NCBI GenBank assembly: GCA_963827545.1
Contig: CAWHBI010000044.1
Coordinates: 124,001 to 188,000 of the forward strand
Direction of reading: 5' to 3'
Origin: AWTP1-13 sp963827545
Lineage (GTDB): Bacteria; Pseudomonadota; Alphaproteobacteria; Rhizobiales; Hyphomicrobiaceae
DNA: 64,000 nt
Under the pieces are notes generated by a model. It did not search any database. It was not told the origin of the DNA and saw only the letters and a program-made list of their open reading frames with translations. Positions 26,346 to 36,163 of this stretch are shown here, piece after piece. The translations under genes were made by a program, and so were the position numbers. Within the stretch, counting starts at the first letter, position 1. Each line of letters starts with the position of its first letter.

Positions 26346-28073
26346 ATGAGCGGGCCAGGCACCGTCATCCCGAGGGCTGCTGCCCGCGCGCAGCGCGCCG
26401 ACCCCGCACCCGACATCTCATTGCGCAAGCGCACGCTGCTCGCCCTCGTCTTCGTGCTGTTCTGCTTTGCCGCGATCACCGTCCAGCTCGTCCGGCTGGC
26501 GCAGAAGGCGGCGCCCGACATCAGGGTGACACTGGCCGAGCCGCTGGTTCGCGGCTGGGCCCGTCCAGACATCACCGATCGCCACGGGCGCCTCATCGCC
26601 ACAGATGTGGCCGTCAACTCGCTCTATGCCGACCCGCAGCTCATTCTCGACCTGGATGAGGCGATCGAAAAGCTCGTGAGCGTGCTGCCGCATCTCGACG
26701 AGGCGGAGCTGCGCAAATCGCTCACCGACAAGGGCCGGCGCTTCGCCTGGGTGGCGCGCAGCCTGAGCCCGCGCCAGGCGCAGCGCACGCACGATCTGGG
26801 GCTGCCGGGCTTCGCGTTCCGCACGGAGATGCGGCGCGCCTACCCGCTGGGCGCGCTCGCGGGTCATGTGCTGGGCGCGGTCAACGTCGACAACCGGGGG
26901 CTTTCCGGCATCGAGCGCATGCTCGACGAAAATGGCGCCGTGGAGCCGGCGCAGGGCACGGCGCGCGCGCACAAGCCAGCGGTGCGGCTGTCGCTCGACA
27001 TCGGCGTGCAGCACGCTCTTGCAGCGGAGCTGAAACGCGCGCTCGTCCAGTACGTGGCGGCGGCCGCCGCCGGGCTGGTGCTCGATGCCAGGACGGGGGA
27101 GATCGTGGCGGCGGTGTCGCTGCCCGAGGTCGACCCCAGCAAGCCCACTGAGCTGATCGACCCGGCCAGGCTCGACCGCCTGCTCGCCGGCACCTACGAG
27201 CTGGGATCGATTTACAAGATCCTGACCGTGGCCATGGCGCTCGAGAACGGCATCGCCAGCCTCAATTCGATCTACGACGTGCGCCAGCCGCTGACCTCGG
27301 GCGGCTTCACCTTCAAGGACCTCTACCCGCAGGGCCGGCCCCTTACAGTGCGGGAAATCTTCCTGCACTCCTCCAACGTCGGCTCCGGCATGCTCGCGCT
27401 TGCAGCCGGCGCCGAGCAGCAGCGCGCCTTCCTGTCCAAGCTCGGGCTGCTGAACCCCATGCGCACCGAAGCCGGTCCCATGGCGGCGCCGCTCCTGCCG
27501 AAGACCTGGGGCAAGACCGAAACCATCACCATCGGTTACGGCCATGGTGTGGCCGTCGCGCCGCTGCAATTCGTTGCTGCGGCCGCTGCACTCATCAATG
27601 GCGGCGAGAAGGTCGTGCCGACGTTCCTGGCGCTCGAGGCCCCGCCTGCCGCACCCGAGCGCGTCGTCTCCACCGCGACCAGCGCCAGCATCCGCGAGGT
27701 GATGCGCCTCAACGTCACGCACACGGCGGGCACGGGCAAGCGCGCGGACGCGGAAGGTTATGGCGTCGGAGGCAAGACCGGTACGGCTGAGATGCCCGGC
27801 AGCGGCGGCTACCAGGAGAAGGCCGTGATCTCCTCGTTCCTGGGCGCCTTTCCCATGGAGGCGCCGAAATATGTAACCCTGGTGCTGCTGTTCGAACCGC
27901 AGGGAACAAAGGAAACCCGCGACAAGATCACGGCCGGCGTCAACGCGGCACCTGTAACTGCCCGCCTGGTCGAGCGGATCGCACCGCTTCTAGGGGTGCT
28001 GCCGCGCCTTGTGGAAACCCGCACACCAATGTCGATTCCGGGCCAGTTTGACGCCCCACGTGCGGCACAATAA
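26346..28073 (+). CDS. ftsI: Peptidoglycan D,D-transpeptidase FtsI (PBP3)
   Basis: Septal class B penicillin-binding protein that crosslinks peptidoglycan. One membrane span (LLALVFVLFCFAAITVQL) follows a short cytoplasmic tail; the dimerisation region has RGWARPDITDRHGRLIA. The transpeptidase domain carries the nucleophile Ser288 in GSIYK, the SSN triad at 342-344 and KTGT at 477. SIYK replaces the more usual STFK-type motif but keeps Ser and Lys. Length 575 is normal. It forms the enzyme pair with FtsW encoded downstream. Confidence 0.95.
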   Translation: MSGPGTVIPRAAARAQRADPAPDISLRKRTLLALVFVLFCFAAITVQLVRLAQKAAPDIRVTLAEPLVRGWARPDITDRHGRLIATDVAVNSLYADPQLILDLDEAIEKLVSVLPHLDEAELRKSLTDKGRRFAWVARSLSPRQAQRTHDLGLPGFAFRTEMRRAYPLGALAGHVLGAVNVDNRGLSGIERMLDENGAVEPAQGTARAHKPAVRLSLDIGVQHALAAELKRALVQYVAAAAAGLVLDARTGEIVAAVSLPEVDPSKPTELIDPARLDRLLAGTYELGSIYKILTVAMALENGIASLNSIYDVRQPLTSGGFTFKDLYPQGRPLTVREIFLHSSNVGSGMLALAAGAEQQRAFLSKLGLLNPMRTEAGPMAAPLLPKTWGKTETITIGYGHGVAVAPLQFVAAAAALINGGEKVVPTFLALEAPPAAPERVVSTATSASIREVMRLNVTHTAGTGKRADAEGYGVGGKTGTAEMPGSGGYQEKAVISSFLGAFPMEAPKYVTLVLLFEPQGTKETRDKITAGVNAAPVTARLVERIAPLLGVLPRLVETRTPMSIPGQFDAPRAAQ

Positions 28074-28135
28074 GAACCCAGCATGAGGGGCCGGGGCAGG
28101 CGAGCTCTGTCCGAGAAGAGCCCGATCGAGGCGCA

Positions 28136-29593
28136 ATGAAGCTGCAAGTGCTGGCCGGACCGGACATCGCCGCACCGCCGGGAAGCGGCGAAATCGAGAT
28201 TGCCGGGCTGACGGCCGATAGCCGCGATGTACAGCCGGGATGGCTGTTTGCCGCGTTGCATGGGGCCAAGGCGGATGGCGCCCGGTTCATCCCTGACGCG
28301 ATCGCCAACGGAGCAGCGGCAATCCTCGCCAAGGATGGCGCCTCGATGGACGCGTCGGGCAGCGCGGCGTTTCTGAGGTCGGCGGAGCCGCGCCGCGCGC
28401 TCGCCCTGATGGCCGCCAGGTTCTATCCCGGCCAGCCCGCCACCGCTGTGTCCGTAACCGGCACCAGCGGGAAGACATCGGTCGCGGAGTTCACCCGCCA
28501 GATCTTTGCCGCGCTCGGCCATAAGGCCGCCGCGCTCGGCACCATCGGCCTCACGAAGCCTGACGGTGCGGTTTACGGCAGCCTCACGACGCCGGACCCG
28601 ATAGCCCTGCACCGGACGCTTGCGAGCCTGGCGGGCGAAGGCATCACGCACATTGCATTCGAAGCGTCCTCGCACGGCCTCGAGCAGCACCGGCTCGACG
28701 GCGTGAGGCTCACGGCGGCGGCCTTCACCAATCTCGGGCGCGACCATCTCGACTACCACCCCAGCATGGACGCGTACCTCGCGGCCAAGCTGCGGCTGTT
28801 TTCCGAGCTGCTGCCGGTTGGCGGCGTGGCGGTCGTCAACGCTGACGCCGCACACGCCAGCGAGGTCATTGCCGCGGCGCGGCAGGCGGGTCGCGTCGTC
28901 ATGACGGTAGGCTCGGCGGGCGACACCCTGAGGCTCGCCGGCCTCGTCCCGGATCGTTTCGCGCAGCGCTTGCGGGTCACTCACGCCGGCCATGCCACCG
29001 ACATCCGCCTGCCGCTGCTTGGCGCCTACCAGGCCGCCAACGCGCTGCTCGCGGCGGGCCTCGCGATGGCCACCGGCGAGCCTGCGCAGCATGTGCTGGG
29101 GGCGCTCGGCAGCCTCACGGGCGTCAAGGGTCGGCTCGAGGTCATGGGGCTGGTGCGCGGTGGCCTGGTTGTCATCGACTATGCCCACAAGCCTGATGCG
29201 CTCACTGCAGCGCTCGAAGCCCTGCGCCCGTTCGCGCCGGGCCGGCTGATCTGCGTGTTCGGCTGCGGCGGCGACCGGGACAAGGGCAAGCGGCCGATCA
29301 TGGGTCGCATCGCCGCGTCCCTGGCCGACACCGTCATCGTCACCGACGACAATCCCAGGAGCGAAAACCCCAAGGCGATCAGGGCCGAGATCCTGGCCGG
29401 CGCGCCCGGCGCGCGCGAAATCGGCGACCGCGCCGAGGCCATCCGTGCGGGTGCGCGGCTGCTCGGCACGGGCGACGTGCTGCTGATCGCCGGCAAAGGC
29501 CACGAAACCGGCCAGATCGTAGGCTCCACGGTCATCCCCTTCTCGGACCACGAAGTGGTGCGGGCCGTGCTGACCGAGGCAAGGGTGCCATGA
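28136..29593 (+). CDS. murE: UDP-MurNAc-tripeptide synthetase MurE
   Basis: Adds the third amino acid to UDP-MurNAc-L-Ala-D-Glu. ATP-binding loop GTSGKTSVAEF, and DNPRSE at 405-410, the motif associated with meso-diaminopimelate specificity. Length 485 is normal. It overlaps murF by four bases (ATGA). A 62-base gap separates it from ftsI. Confidence 0.95.
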   Translation: MKLQVLAGPDIAAPPGSGEIEIAGLTADSRDVQPGWLFAALHGAKADGARFIPDAIANGAAAILAKDGASMDASGSAAFLRSAEPRRALALMAARFYPGQPATAVSVTGTSGKTSVAEFTRQIFAALGHKAAALGTIGLTKPDGAVYGSLTTPDPIALHRTLASLAGEGITHIAFEASSHGLEQHRLDGVRLTAAAFTNLGRDHLDYHPSMDAYLAAKLRLFSELLPVGGVAVVNADAAHASEVIAAARQAGRVVMTVGSAGDTLRLAGLVPDRFAQRLRVTHAGHATDIRLPLLGAYQAANALLAAGLAMATGEPAQHVLGALGSLTGVKGRLEVMGLVRGGLVVIDYAHKPDALTAALEALRPFAPGRLICVFGCGGDRDKGKRPIMGRIAASLADTVIVTDDNPRSENPKAIRAEILAGAPGAREIGDRAEAIRAGARLLGTGDVLLIAGKGHETGQIVGSTVIPFSDHEVVRAVLTEARVP

Positions 29594-30999
29594 CCGAACC
29601 GCTTTGGCAGTGGGACGAGCTGGTGGCAGGCGCCGAGGCCCGACCAGACGGCACGCCGTCGGCCGCCATCACCGGCGTCTCCATCGACACGCGCACCCTC
29701 GTTCCGGGCGACCTGTTCGTGGCGCTCAAAGCCGAGCGCGACGGACACGCGTTCGTCGCCGATGCGTTCAAGGCCGGTGCCGCGGCCGCGCTGGTGTCGA
29801 AAGGATATCGCCGCGGCAAGAGCGACGGCGCACTGCTGCGCGTCTCCGACTCGCTCGCCGCGCTCGAGGCCATTGGCCGTGGCGCCCGCATCCGCAGCAA
29901 TGCCCGCATCGTTGCCGTCACCGGCAGCGCCGGCAAGACCGGCACCAAGGAGATGCTTGGTCTGTGCCTTTCGGAATTGGGCCACACGCACGCCTCGGAA
30001 AGCTCCTACAACAATCACTGGGGCGTCCCGCTGACCCTGGCGCGCATGCCGCCGTCTGCCGAGTTCGGCGTGTTCGAGATCGGCATGAACCATGCCGGCG
30101 AGATCGCCCCGCTGACGCAGATGGTGCGCCCGCACGTGGCCGTCATCACCACGGTGGAACCCGTGCATCTGGAGTTCTTTCCCTCGGTGGAGGCGATTGC
30201 CGAGGCCAAGGCCGAGATTCTGCAGGGCCTCGTGCCCGGCGGCACCGCCGTGCTGCCGCACGACAACCTGCACTTCCCGCTGCTCAAGGACCACGCTTCT
30301 CGCATCGGCGCGAAGATCGTGGGCTTCGGATACACAGGAGCCGCCGAGGTCCATTGCATTCAGGCCAACCTGGAAGCCAGAGGCTCCTCAGTCATCGTTG
30401 GATTCGGCTCGCAGCGATTTCCCTATCGCGTCGGCGCCCCCGGCGAGCACTACGTGAAGAATTCGCTCGCTGTCCTCGCGGCATTGCTGGCCTTGGGCGT
30501 CGATGCCATGCGCTGCCTGCCCGCGCTCGCCCGCATCGCGGCGCCGACGGGCCGGGGTGCACGCACGCTGCTCGACGCTCCAGGCGGACGCATCCTGCTG
30601 ATCGACGAAAGCTACAACGCCAACCCGGCCTCGGTTCGCGCCGCGCTGGCGGCCATGGCCACCACGCCGCGCGAGGAGTTTCCGCGCCGAATTGCGGTGC
30701 TGGGAGACATGCTGGAGCTGGGCGCTGCGTCAGGCGAACTGCACCGCGCCCTCAAAGAAGCGGTTGACACGGCCGGCATCGATCTGGTTCTTGCCTGCGG
30801 TCCGATGACGAAGCTGCTTTTCGACGAGCTCAGGCCGACGCAGCAAGGGGCTTGGGCGCAGGAATCCGCGCAGCTCGCCCAAATCCTGCTCGATACCGTG
30901 CGCCCGGGCGATGCCATAATGATCAAAGGCTCGCTGGCGACCAGAATGGCCCCGCTGGCGGAGGCTCTGCTGGCACGGTTCGCAAGGGTCGGCGGTTAG
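29590..30999 (+). CDS. murF: UDP-MurNAc-tripeptide:D-Ala-D-Ala ligase MurF
   Basis: Adds D-Ala-D-Ala to the UDP-MurNAc tripeptide, the last cytoplasmic step of the stem peptide. The N-terminal substrate domain has GVSIDTRTLVPGDLFVALK, the ATP loop is GSAGKTGTKEML, and the central domain shows SYNNHWGVPLTLARMP. Near the C-terminus DESYNANPASVRAAL and LGDMLELG are typical. 469 residues. It ends in a short tandem repeat that includes its own stop codon. Confidence 0.95.
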   Translation: MTEPLWQWDELVAGAEARPDGTPSAAITGVSIDTRTLVPGDLFVALKAERDGHAFVADAFKAGAAAALVSKGYRRGKSDGALLRVSDSLAALEAIGRGARIRSNARIVAVTGSAGKTGTKEMLGLCLSELGHTHASESSYNNHWGVPLTLARMPPSAEFGVFEIGMNHAGEIAPLTQMVRPHVAVITTVEPVHLEFFPSVEAIAEAKAEILQGLVPGGTAVLPHDNLHFPLLKDHASRIGAKIVGFGYTGAAEVHCIQANLEARGSSVIVGFGSQRFPYRVGAPGEHYVKNSLAVLAALLALGVDAMRCLPALARIAAPTGRGARTLLDAPGGRILLIDESYNANPASVRAALAAMATTPREEFPRRIAVLGDMLELGAASGELHRALKEAVDTAGIDLVLACGPMTKLLFDELRPTQQGAWAQESAQLAQILLDTVRPGDAIMIKGSLATRMAPLAEALLARFARVGG

Positions 31000-31060
31000 G
31001 GCGCGGTTAGGCCCGCGGTTAGGGCGCGGTTAGGCCATGAGCGCGGCAATGAGCGCGGCC
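30992..31060. repeat. Short tandem repeats between murF and mraY
   Basis: Four units of about 11 bases based on GCGGTTAGGSC, the first containing the murF stop TAG, followed by two 12-base units ATGAGCGCGGCM. They fill most of the 80-base murF-mraY gap. Looks like slippage-derived filler; no function is apparent. Confidence 0.75.
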
Positions 31061-31079
31061 CTGGGCGGAGGCTAGAACA

Positions 31080-32162
31080 ATGCTGTTTGAACTGGTCATC
31101 TTCAGCGATCAGGTCGGTGCGCTCAACGTCTTCCGCTACATCACCTTTCGCACCGGCGGCGCCATCATGACCGCACTGCTGTTCGTGTTCCTGTTCGGCC
31201 CGGCCATCATCGACGTGCTGCGCATCAAGCAGGGCAAGGGCCAGCCGATCCGGGAGGACGGGCCGCCAACGCATTTTGCCAAGCGCGGCACGCCGACCAT
31301 GGGCGGGCTCATGATCCTGTCCGGCATCACGGTGGCCACGCTGCTGTGGGCCAACCTGGGCAACTGGTACGTCTGGATCGTGCTGTTCGTGACACTGACC
31401 TTCGGCGCCATCGGCTTCTACGACGACTACCTCAAGGTGACGAACGGCAGGACCGCGGGATTTTCGGGCAAGTTGCGGCTGCTCGCGGAGATCGGCGTGG
31501 CGGGCCTCGCCGCCTTCGCCGTGATGCGCTTCGGCAGCACCGGCTTCTCCTCGTCGCTGACGGTGCCGTTCTTCAAGACCGTCGTGATCCCGCTGGGCGT
31601 CTTCTTCGTTCTGGTGGGCATCTTCGTCATCGTCGGGGCCGGCAATGCGGTCAACCTCACCGACGGTCTAGACGGCCTCGCCATCGTGCCGGTGATGGTC
31701 GCCGCCGGCACTTTCGGCGTCATCACCTATGCGACAGGTCACGCCGGTTTCGCACGCTACCTGCAGGTCCACTACGTGCAGGGCGCGGGCGAGCTCGCCA
31801 TCATCTGCGGCGCCATCATCGGCGCGGGTCTCGGCTTCCTCTGGTTCAACGCGCCGCCGGCCATGATCTTCATGGGCGACACCGGCTCCCTGGCATTGGG
31901 AGGCGCGCTCGGCGCCATTGCGGTTGCCACCAAGCACGAGATCGTGCTCGCCATCGTCGGCGGCCTGTTCGTGCTCGAGACCCTGTCGGTCATCATCCAG
32001 GTCGCATCCTACAAGCTCACCGGAAAGCGTGTGTTCCGCATGGCGCCGCTGCACCATCACTTCGAGCAGAAGGGCTGGCACGAATCGACGGTGGTCGTGC
32101 GCTTCTGGATCATCTCGGTGGTGCTCGCCCTGATCGGCCTCGCCACGCTCAAGCTGCGGTAG
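31080..32162 (+). CDS. mraY: Phospho-MurNAc-pentapeptide transferase MraY
   Basis: Integral membrane enzyme that transfers phospho-MurNAc-pentapeptide to undecaprenyl phosphate, forming lipid I. The 360 residues show about ten helices and the family motifs KRGTPTMGGLM, the Asp pair in GFYDDYLK, NAVNLTDGLDGLAI, PAMIFMGDTGSLALGG and APLHHHFE. It follows the murF repeats without overlap. Confidence 0.97.
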   Translation: MLFELVIFSDQVGALNVFRYITFRTGGAIMTALLFVFLFGPAIIDVLRIKQGKGQPIREDGPPTHFAKRGTPTMGGLMILSGITVATLLWANLGNWYVWIVLFVTLTFGAIGFYDDYLKVTNGRTAGFSGKLRLLAEIGVAGLAAFAVMRFGSTGFSSSLTVPFFKTVVIPLGVFFVLVGIFVIVGAGNAVNLTDGLDGLAIVPVMVAAGTFGVITYATGHAGFARYLQVHYVQGAGELAIICGAIIGAGLGFLWFNAPPAMIFMGDTGSLALGGALGAIAVATKHEIVLAIVGGLFVLETLSVIIQVASYKLTGKRVFRMAPLHHHFEQKGWHESTVVVRFWIISVVLALIGLATLKLR

Positions 32163-32256
32163 CGCGAGTCGTCGGTTGTCTCAGCGAACTTCCGTCCTCA
32201 GGGCGGACACCATGACCGACAGACCCTGCAAGGCGACTCGCGCTAGAATGACGGGG

Positions 32257-33672
32257 ATGACCCCAGTCACCACCTTCGCCGGGCAAACGGTTGCCGTGTT
32301 CGGGCTCGGGATGTCGGGGCTGGCGAGCTGCCATGCCCTGATGGCCGGCGACGCCACGGTTGTTGCAGCGGACGACAATGTGGCGGGCCGTGAGGCCGCA
32401 TCCGCGGCCGGGATAGCGGTTGAAGACCTGAGGACGGCCGACTGGAGCAGGTTCGCGGCGCTGGTGCTGGCGCCGGGCGTGCCGCTCACCCATCCGGAGC
32501 CGCACTGGACTGTGCAAAAGGCGCGCGCCGCCGGAGTCGAGATCATCGGCGACATCGAGCTGTTCTGCCGCGAGCGGGCCAAGAGCGCGCAGCATGCGCC
32601 ATTCATCGCCATCACCGGCACCAACGGCAAGTCGACCACGACGGCGCTGATTGCGCACATCCTGAAGTCGGCCGGGATGGACACCCAGATGGGCGGCAAC
32701 ATCGGCACCGCAGTGCTGGCGCTCGAGCCTCCCGCACCCGGCCGCTGCCACGTGATCGAGATGTCCTCGTTCCAGATCGAGCTGACGCCGACGCTGGAGC
32801 CCACGGTGGGCGTCTTGCTCAACGTCTCGCCCGATCATCTCGACCGCCACGGCACCATGGAGAGCTACGCGGCCCTCAAGGCGCGGCTGGTGCAGGGCGC
32901 GCAGCGCCCGATCATCGGTGATGACGACGACTGGTGCCGCGACATCTCCGAGCGTCTACGCCTTGCCAACCGCAGCTGGGTGGACATCATCTCGGCACGC
33001 TCGCGCGTCGGCCACGGCTGGTACGCGGTCGGCAGCGAGCTCGTCAGCCGCGCGCCCTGGACGGGACCCTTGGGCCATTTCGCCGATCTCGCCGGCATCG
33101 GCCCGCTGCGTGGCCAGCACAATATCCAGAACGCGCTCGCCGCCAGCGCCGCGGCAATGATCCTGGGCGTGGCGCCGGCAGGCGTGGCCGCCGCATTGGC
33201 AACGTTTCCGGGACTGCCGCACCGTCTGGAGGAAATCGGCCGCGTCGGCGCCACGCTCTTCATCAACGACAGCAAGGCCACCAACGCCGACAGCGCCGCC
33301 ACGGCGCTCGCCGCCTTCGAGCGCGACGTCTTCTGGATCCTCGGCGGCCGGCCCAAGCAGGGCGGCATCACCTCGCTCGCTTCGCTCTTTCCGCGCCTTG
33401 CCAAGGCGTATCTGATCGGCGAGGCCACGCAGGAGTTTGCCGCCACGCTGCAGGGCAAAGTCGCGTTCGAGCGCTGCGGCACGCTCGATCATGCGGTGAC
33501 TGCGGCAGCGCGTGACGCGGCCGCGAGCGGTGCGATGCAACCCATCGTCCTGCTCTCGCCCGCCTGCGCCTCCTTCGACCACTACCGCAACTTCGAGGTA
33601 CGCGGCGACGCCTTCCGCGCGCTGGTGGAGAAGCTGCCCGGCATCGAGCTGCGGCAGGGGCGTGAGACGTGA
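32257..33672 (+). CDS. murD: UDP-MurNAc-L-alanine:D-glutamate ligase MurD
   Basis: Adds D-Glu to UDP-MurNAc-L-Ala. N-terminal dinucleotide-like loop FGLGMSGLA, ATP loop GTNGKSTTTAL, GGNIGTA, and the C-terminal LLSPACASFDHYRNFEVRG. The start is uncertain: ATG 32257 (471 residues, MTPVTTFAGQ) fits family N-termini best; ATG 32248 and ATG 32212 are in frame upstream. A spacer of 157 bases with repeat C separates it from ftsW. Confidence 0.94.
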   Translation: MTPVTTFAGQTVAVFGLGMSGLASCHALMAGDATVVAADDNVAGREAASAAGIAVEDLRTADWSRFAALVLAPGVPLTHPEPHWTVQKARAAGVEIIGDIELFCRERAKSAQHAPFIAITGTNGKSTTTALIAHILKSAGMDTQMGGNIGTAVLALEPPAPGRCHVIEMSSFQIELTPTLEPTVGVLLNVSPDHLDRHGTMESYAALKARLVQGAQRPIIGDDDDWCRDISERLRLANRSWVDIISARSRVGHGWYAVGSELVSRAPWTGPLGHFADLAGIGPLRGQHNIQNALAASAAAMILGVAPAGVAAALATFPGLPHRLEEIGRVGATLFINDSKATNADSAATALAAFERDVFWILGGRPKQGGITSLASLFPRLAKAYLIGEATQEFAATLQGKVAFERCGTLDHAVTAAARDAAASGAMQPIVLLSPACASFDHYRNFEVRGDAFRALVEKLPGIELRQGRET

Positions 33673-33692
33673 CGGCTTTCGAACGGCACCCC

Positions 33693-33823
33693 ACCCGTCA
33701 TCCCGGCCCAGCAATCGCGCCAGAGACGCGATTGTGCAGAGCCGGGATCTGCCACACGCGTGAACCTCTCTTGCAGATCCCGGATAGCCTCCGCTACGCA
33801 TCGGCTTCCGGGATGACGGGTGG
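33693..33823. repeat. Palindromic repeat family C, copy 2
   Basis: ACCCGTCATCCCGGCCCAGC at the left, with CGGCTTCCGGGATGACGGGT at the right, and the inner GCCGGGATCTG / CAGATCCCGG pair. It fills the murD-ftsW gap and stops six bases before the ftsW ATG, leaving no conventional ribosome-binding site outside the repeat. Confidence 0.88.
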
Positions 33824-33829
33824 CGCGCC

Positions 33830-34990
33830 ATGAGGCTCACGCGCGCCGAGAGGAGCGTGCTGACGGACTGGTGGTTCACCGTCGACCGCGTGCTGCTCGC
33901 CAGCATCCTGGCCATCGCCGGTGCCGGGGTGGTGCTGTCGCTCGCGGCTAGTCCGGCCATTGCCATCAGGCGCGGCCTGCCGGCCTTCTATTTCGTCGAG
34001 CGCCAGCTCCTCTTCACGCTTGTTGCCATCCTCCTGATGTTCGGGGTGTCGTTGCTGTCGCCGACAAGCGTGCGCCGGCTGGCGCTTGCCGCGCTTGGCG
34101 TGGCCCTTGCGCTGATGCTGGCGGTGCTGGTCGCCGGCACGGAGATCAACGGCGCCCGGCGCTGGCTGCACCTCGGCAGCCACTCGCTGCAGCCGTCCGA
34201 GTTCGCCAAGCCGGCCTTCGTCGTGCTCTCGGCCTGGTTGTTTGCGGAAGGCCAGCGCCGGCTCGACATGCCGGCGCTGCCGCTGGCCTTCGCCCTTTAT
34301 CTCCTGTTTGCCGGACTGCTCGTGCTGCAGCCCGACTTCGGCCAGACACTGCTCATCAGCCTCGTATGGTCCGCGCTGTTTTTCCTGGCCGGCCGGCCGG
34401 TGGCCTGGTTCCTGGGGCTTCTCGCCATGCTGGCCGCGGGACTGGGTACCGCCTACTTTACCGTCGGCTATGTCCGGCTGCGCATCGACCGCTTCCTGAA
34501 CCCGGCGCTGGGGGCCAGCTTCCAGACGGACCGGGCCCGCCAGTCCTTCATCGAGGGCGGGCTGTTCGGCCGTGGCCCCGGCGAGGGCACCATCAAGACC
34601 GTGCTGCCCGACGCGCACACTGATTTCATCTTTGCCGTGATTGCCGAGGAGTATGGCGTGCTGGCCTGCCTGGTGGTGGTCGGGCTGTTCGCGCTGGTGG
34701 TGCTGCGGGTGTTTGCCAGGCAGATCGAGGAGGGGGACCCATTCCTGCGGCTCGCTACAATCGGCCTCGCCCTGCTGTTCGGCCTGCAGGCGATCGTCAA
34801 CATGGCCGTCAACACCGGCCTTCTGCCGGCCAAGGGCATCACCCTGCCCTTCATCTCGATCGGGGGCTCGTCGACCCTTGCCGTGGGCCTCGGGCTCGGC
34901 ATGCTGCTGGCGTTGACCCGGCGCCGGGCCGATCCCGCGCACGTGAAAAAGCCTCCATTCGTGCCTAAGCCGGGATACGAAACCACCTGA
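33830..34990 (+). CDS. ftsW: Septal peptidoglycan glycosyltransferase FtsW
   Basis: SEDS-family polytopic membrane protein that polymerises septal glycan strands together with FtsI. About ten helices; the motifs GARRWLHLGSHSLQPSEFAK, VLQPDFGQTLL, GLFGRGPGEGTIK, DAHTDFIFAVIAEEYG and LPFISIGGSSTLA are all present. The Asp of the catalytic loop region is kept. 386 residues, ending two bases before the murG start. Confidence 0.96.
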   Translation: MRLTRAERSVLTDWWFTVDRVLLASILAIAGAGVVLSLAASPAIAIRRGLPAFYFVERQLLFTLVAILLMFGVSLLSPTSVRRLALAALGVALALMLAVLVAGTEINGARRWLHLGSHSLQPSEFAKPAFVVLSAWLFAEGQRRLDMPALPLAFALYLLFAGLLVLQPDFGQTLLISLVWSALFFLAGRPVAWFLGLLAMLAAGLGTAYFTVGYVRLRIDRFLNPALGASFQTDRARQSFIEGGLFGRGPGEGTIKTVLPDAHTDFIFAVIAEEYGVLACLVVVGLFALVVLRVFARQIEEGDPFLRLATIGLALLFGLQAIVNMAVNTGLLPAKGITLPFISIGGSSTLAVGLGLGMLLALTRRRADPAHVKKPPFVPKPGYETT

Positions 34991-34992
34991 TC

Positions 34993-36114
34993 ATGGTGCT
35001 CGTGACCACGCCCTCCGTCATGCTCGCCGCCGGCGGAACCGGCGGCCACCTGTTTCCCGCTTTCGCGCTGGCGCAGGAGCTCGGGCGGCGCGCCATCGCT
35101 GTCGACCTGGTGACCGACATGCGGGGCGACCGCTACGGCACGAGCTTTCCCGCACGCGCCATCTATCGCGTGCCATCCGCCACCTTGGCGGGGCGATCGA
35201 TATTGGGCGCGGGGCAGGCGGCATGGATACTCGCGCGCGGCATCGTCGCGTCGCTGAAGCTGCTGGGCGAGGTGAGACCCGGCGCCGTGGTCGGCTTTGG
35301 CGGCTATCCCGCCTTTCCGCCCCTGGTGGCCGCGCGATTGCGCCGCATTCCAACCGCCCTGCACGAGCAGAACGCCGTGCTCGGACGCGCCAACCGCGTG
35401 CTTGCCAGGTCGGTCACCGCGGTCGCCACATCGTTCGAGAGCACCAAGTTCCTGAATGGGCGATCGCTCGCCAAGGCGCGCGTCACCGGCAATCCGGTAC
35501 GCGACCAGGTGGTCGACTGGGCGACGCAGAGCTACCAGCCTCCACGCAGCAACGGGCCCTTTTCGCTGCTGGTGTTCGGCGGCAGCCAGGGCGCGCGCTT
35601 TTTTGCCGACATGCTGCCTCCCACCCTCGCACACCTGCCCGACGACATTCGCGCCGGCCTCTTTGTCGTGCAGCAGTGCCGCGAGGAGGACCTGAAGCGG
35701 GTCGAGGAGGCCTACGAGGCGGCCGGCGTCCGCGCGCACTTGGCCACGTTTTTCCCCAATCTGCCCGAGGAGATGGCAAGGGCCCATCTCGTCATCGGCC
35801 GCTCGGGGGCTTCAACGGTGGCGGAGCTGGCCGTGATGGGCCGGCCAGCGATGCTGGTGCCGCTGCCGCACGCCATCGACAACGACCAGCTGCAGAATGC
35901 CCTTCGCCTCGCCGACGCCGGCGGCGCCTGGTGCATCGAGCAGAAGGACTTGACGCCGGACTCCCTGGCCAAGGCCATCGCCCGCCTGCTGACGTCGCCG
36001 CAGACCTTGATGCGGGCCGCAACTGCCGCCAAAACCCACGGCCGGCCGGATGCGGTAACCCGCCTCGCCGATCTGGTCGAGGAGCTGATAGGCCGCAAGC
36101 CGCGAAGCGCGTAA
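34993..36114 (+). CDS. murG: UDP-GlcNAc transferase MurG
   Basis: Adds GlcNAc to lipid I to make lipid II on the inner face of the membrane. The glycine-rich LAAGGTGGHLFPAFALA is at the N-terminus, with VGFGGYPAFPPLVAA, LHEQNAVLGRANR, GGSQGARFFAD and RSGASTVAELAVMGRPAML following. 373 residues, normal for alphaproteobacteria. A 49-base gap precedes murC. Confidence 0.96.
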   Translation: MVLVTTPSVMLAAGGTGGHLFPAFALAQELGRRAIAVDLVTDMRGDRYGTSFPARAIYRVPSATLAGRSILGAGQAAWILARGIVASLKLLGEVRPGAVVGFGGYPAFPPLVAARLRRIPTALHEQNAVLGRANRVLARSVTAVATSFESTKFLNGRSLAKARVTGNPVRDQVVDWATQSYQPPRSNGPFSLLVFGGSQGARFFADMLPPTLAHLPDDIRAGLFVVQQCREEDLKRVEEAYEAAGVRAHLATFFPNLPEEMARAHLVIGRSGASTVAELAVMGRPAMLVPLPHAIDNDQLQNALRLADAGGAWCIEQKDLTPDSLAKAIARLLTSPQTLMRAATAAKTHGRPDAVTRLADLVEELIGRKPRSA

Positions 36115-36163
36115 AATACGGCGAAAGTGGTCGGCGATCGTCCGCCAGCGAGGGAAAACACGC

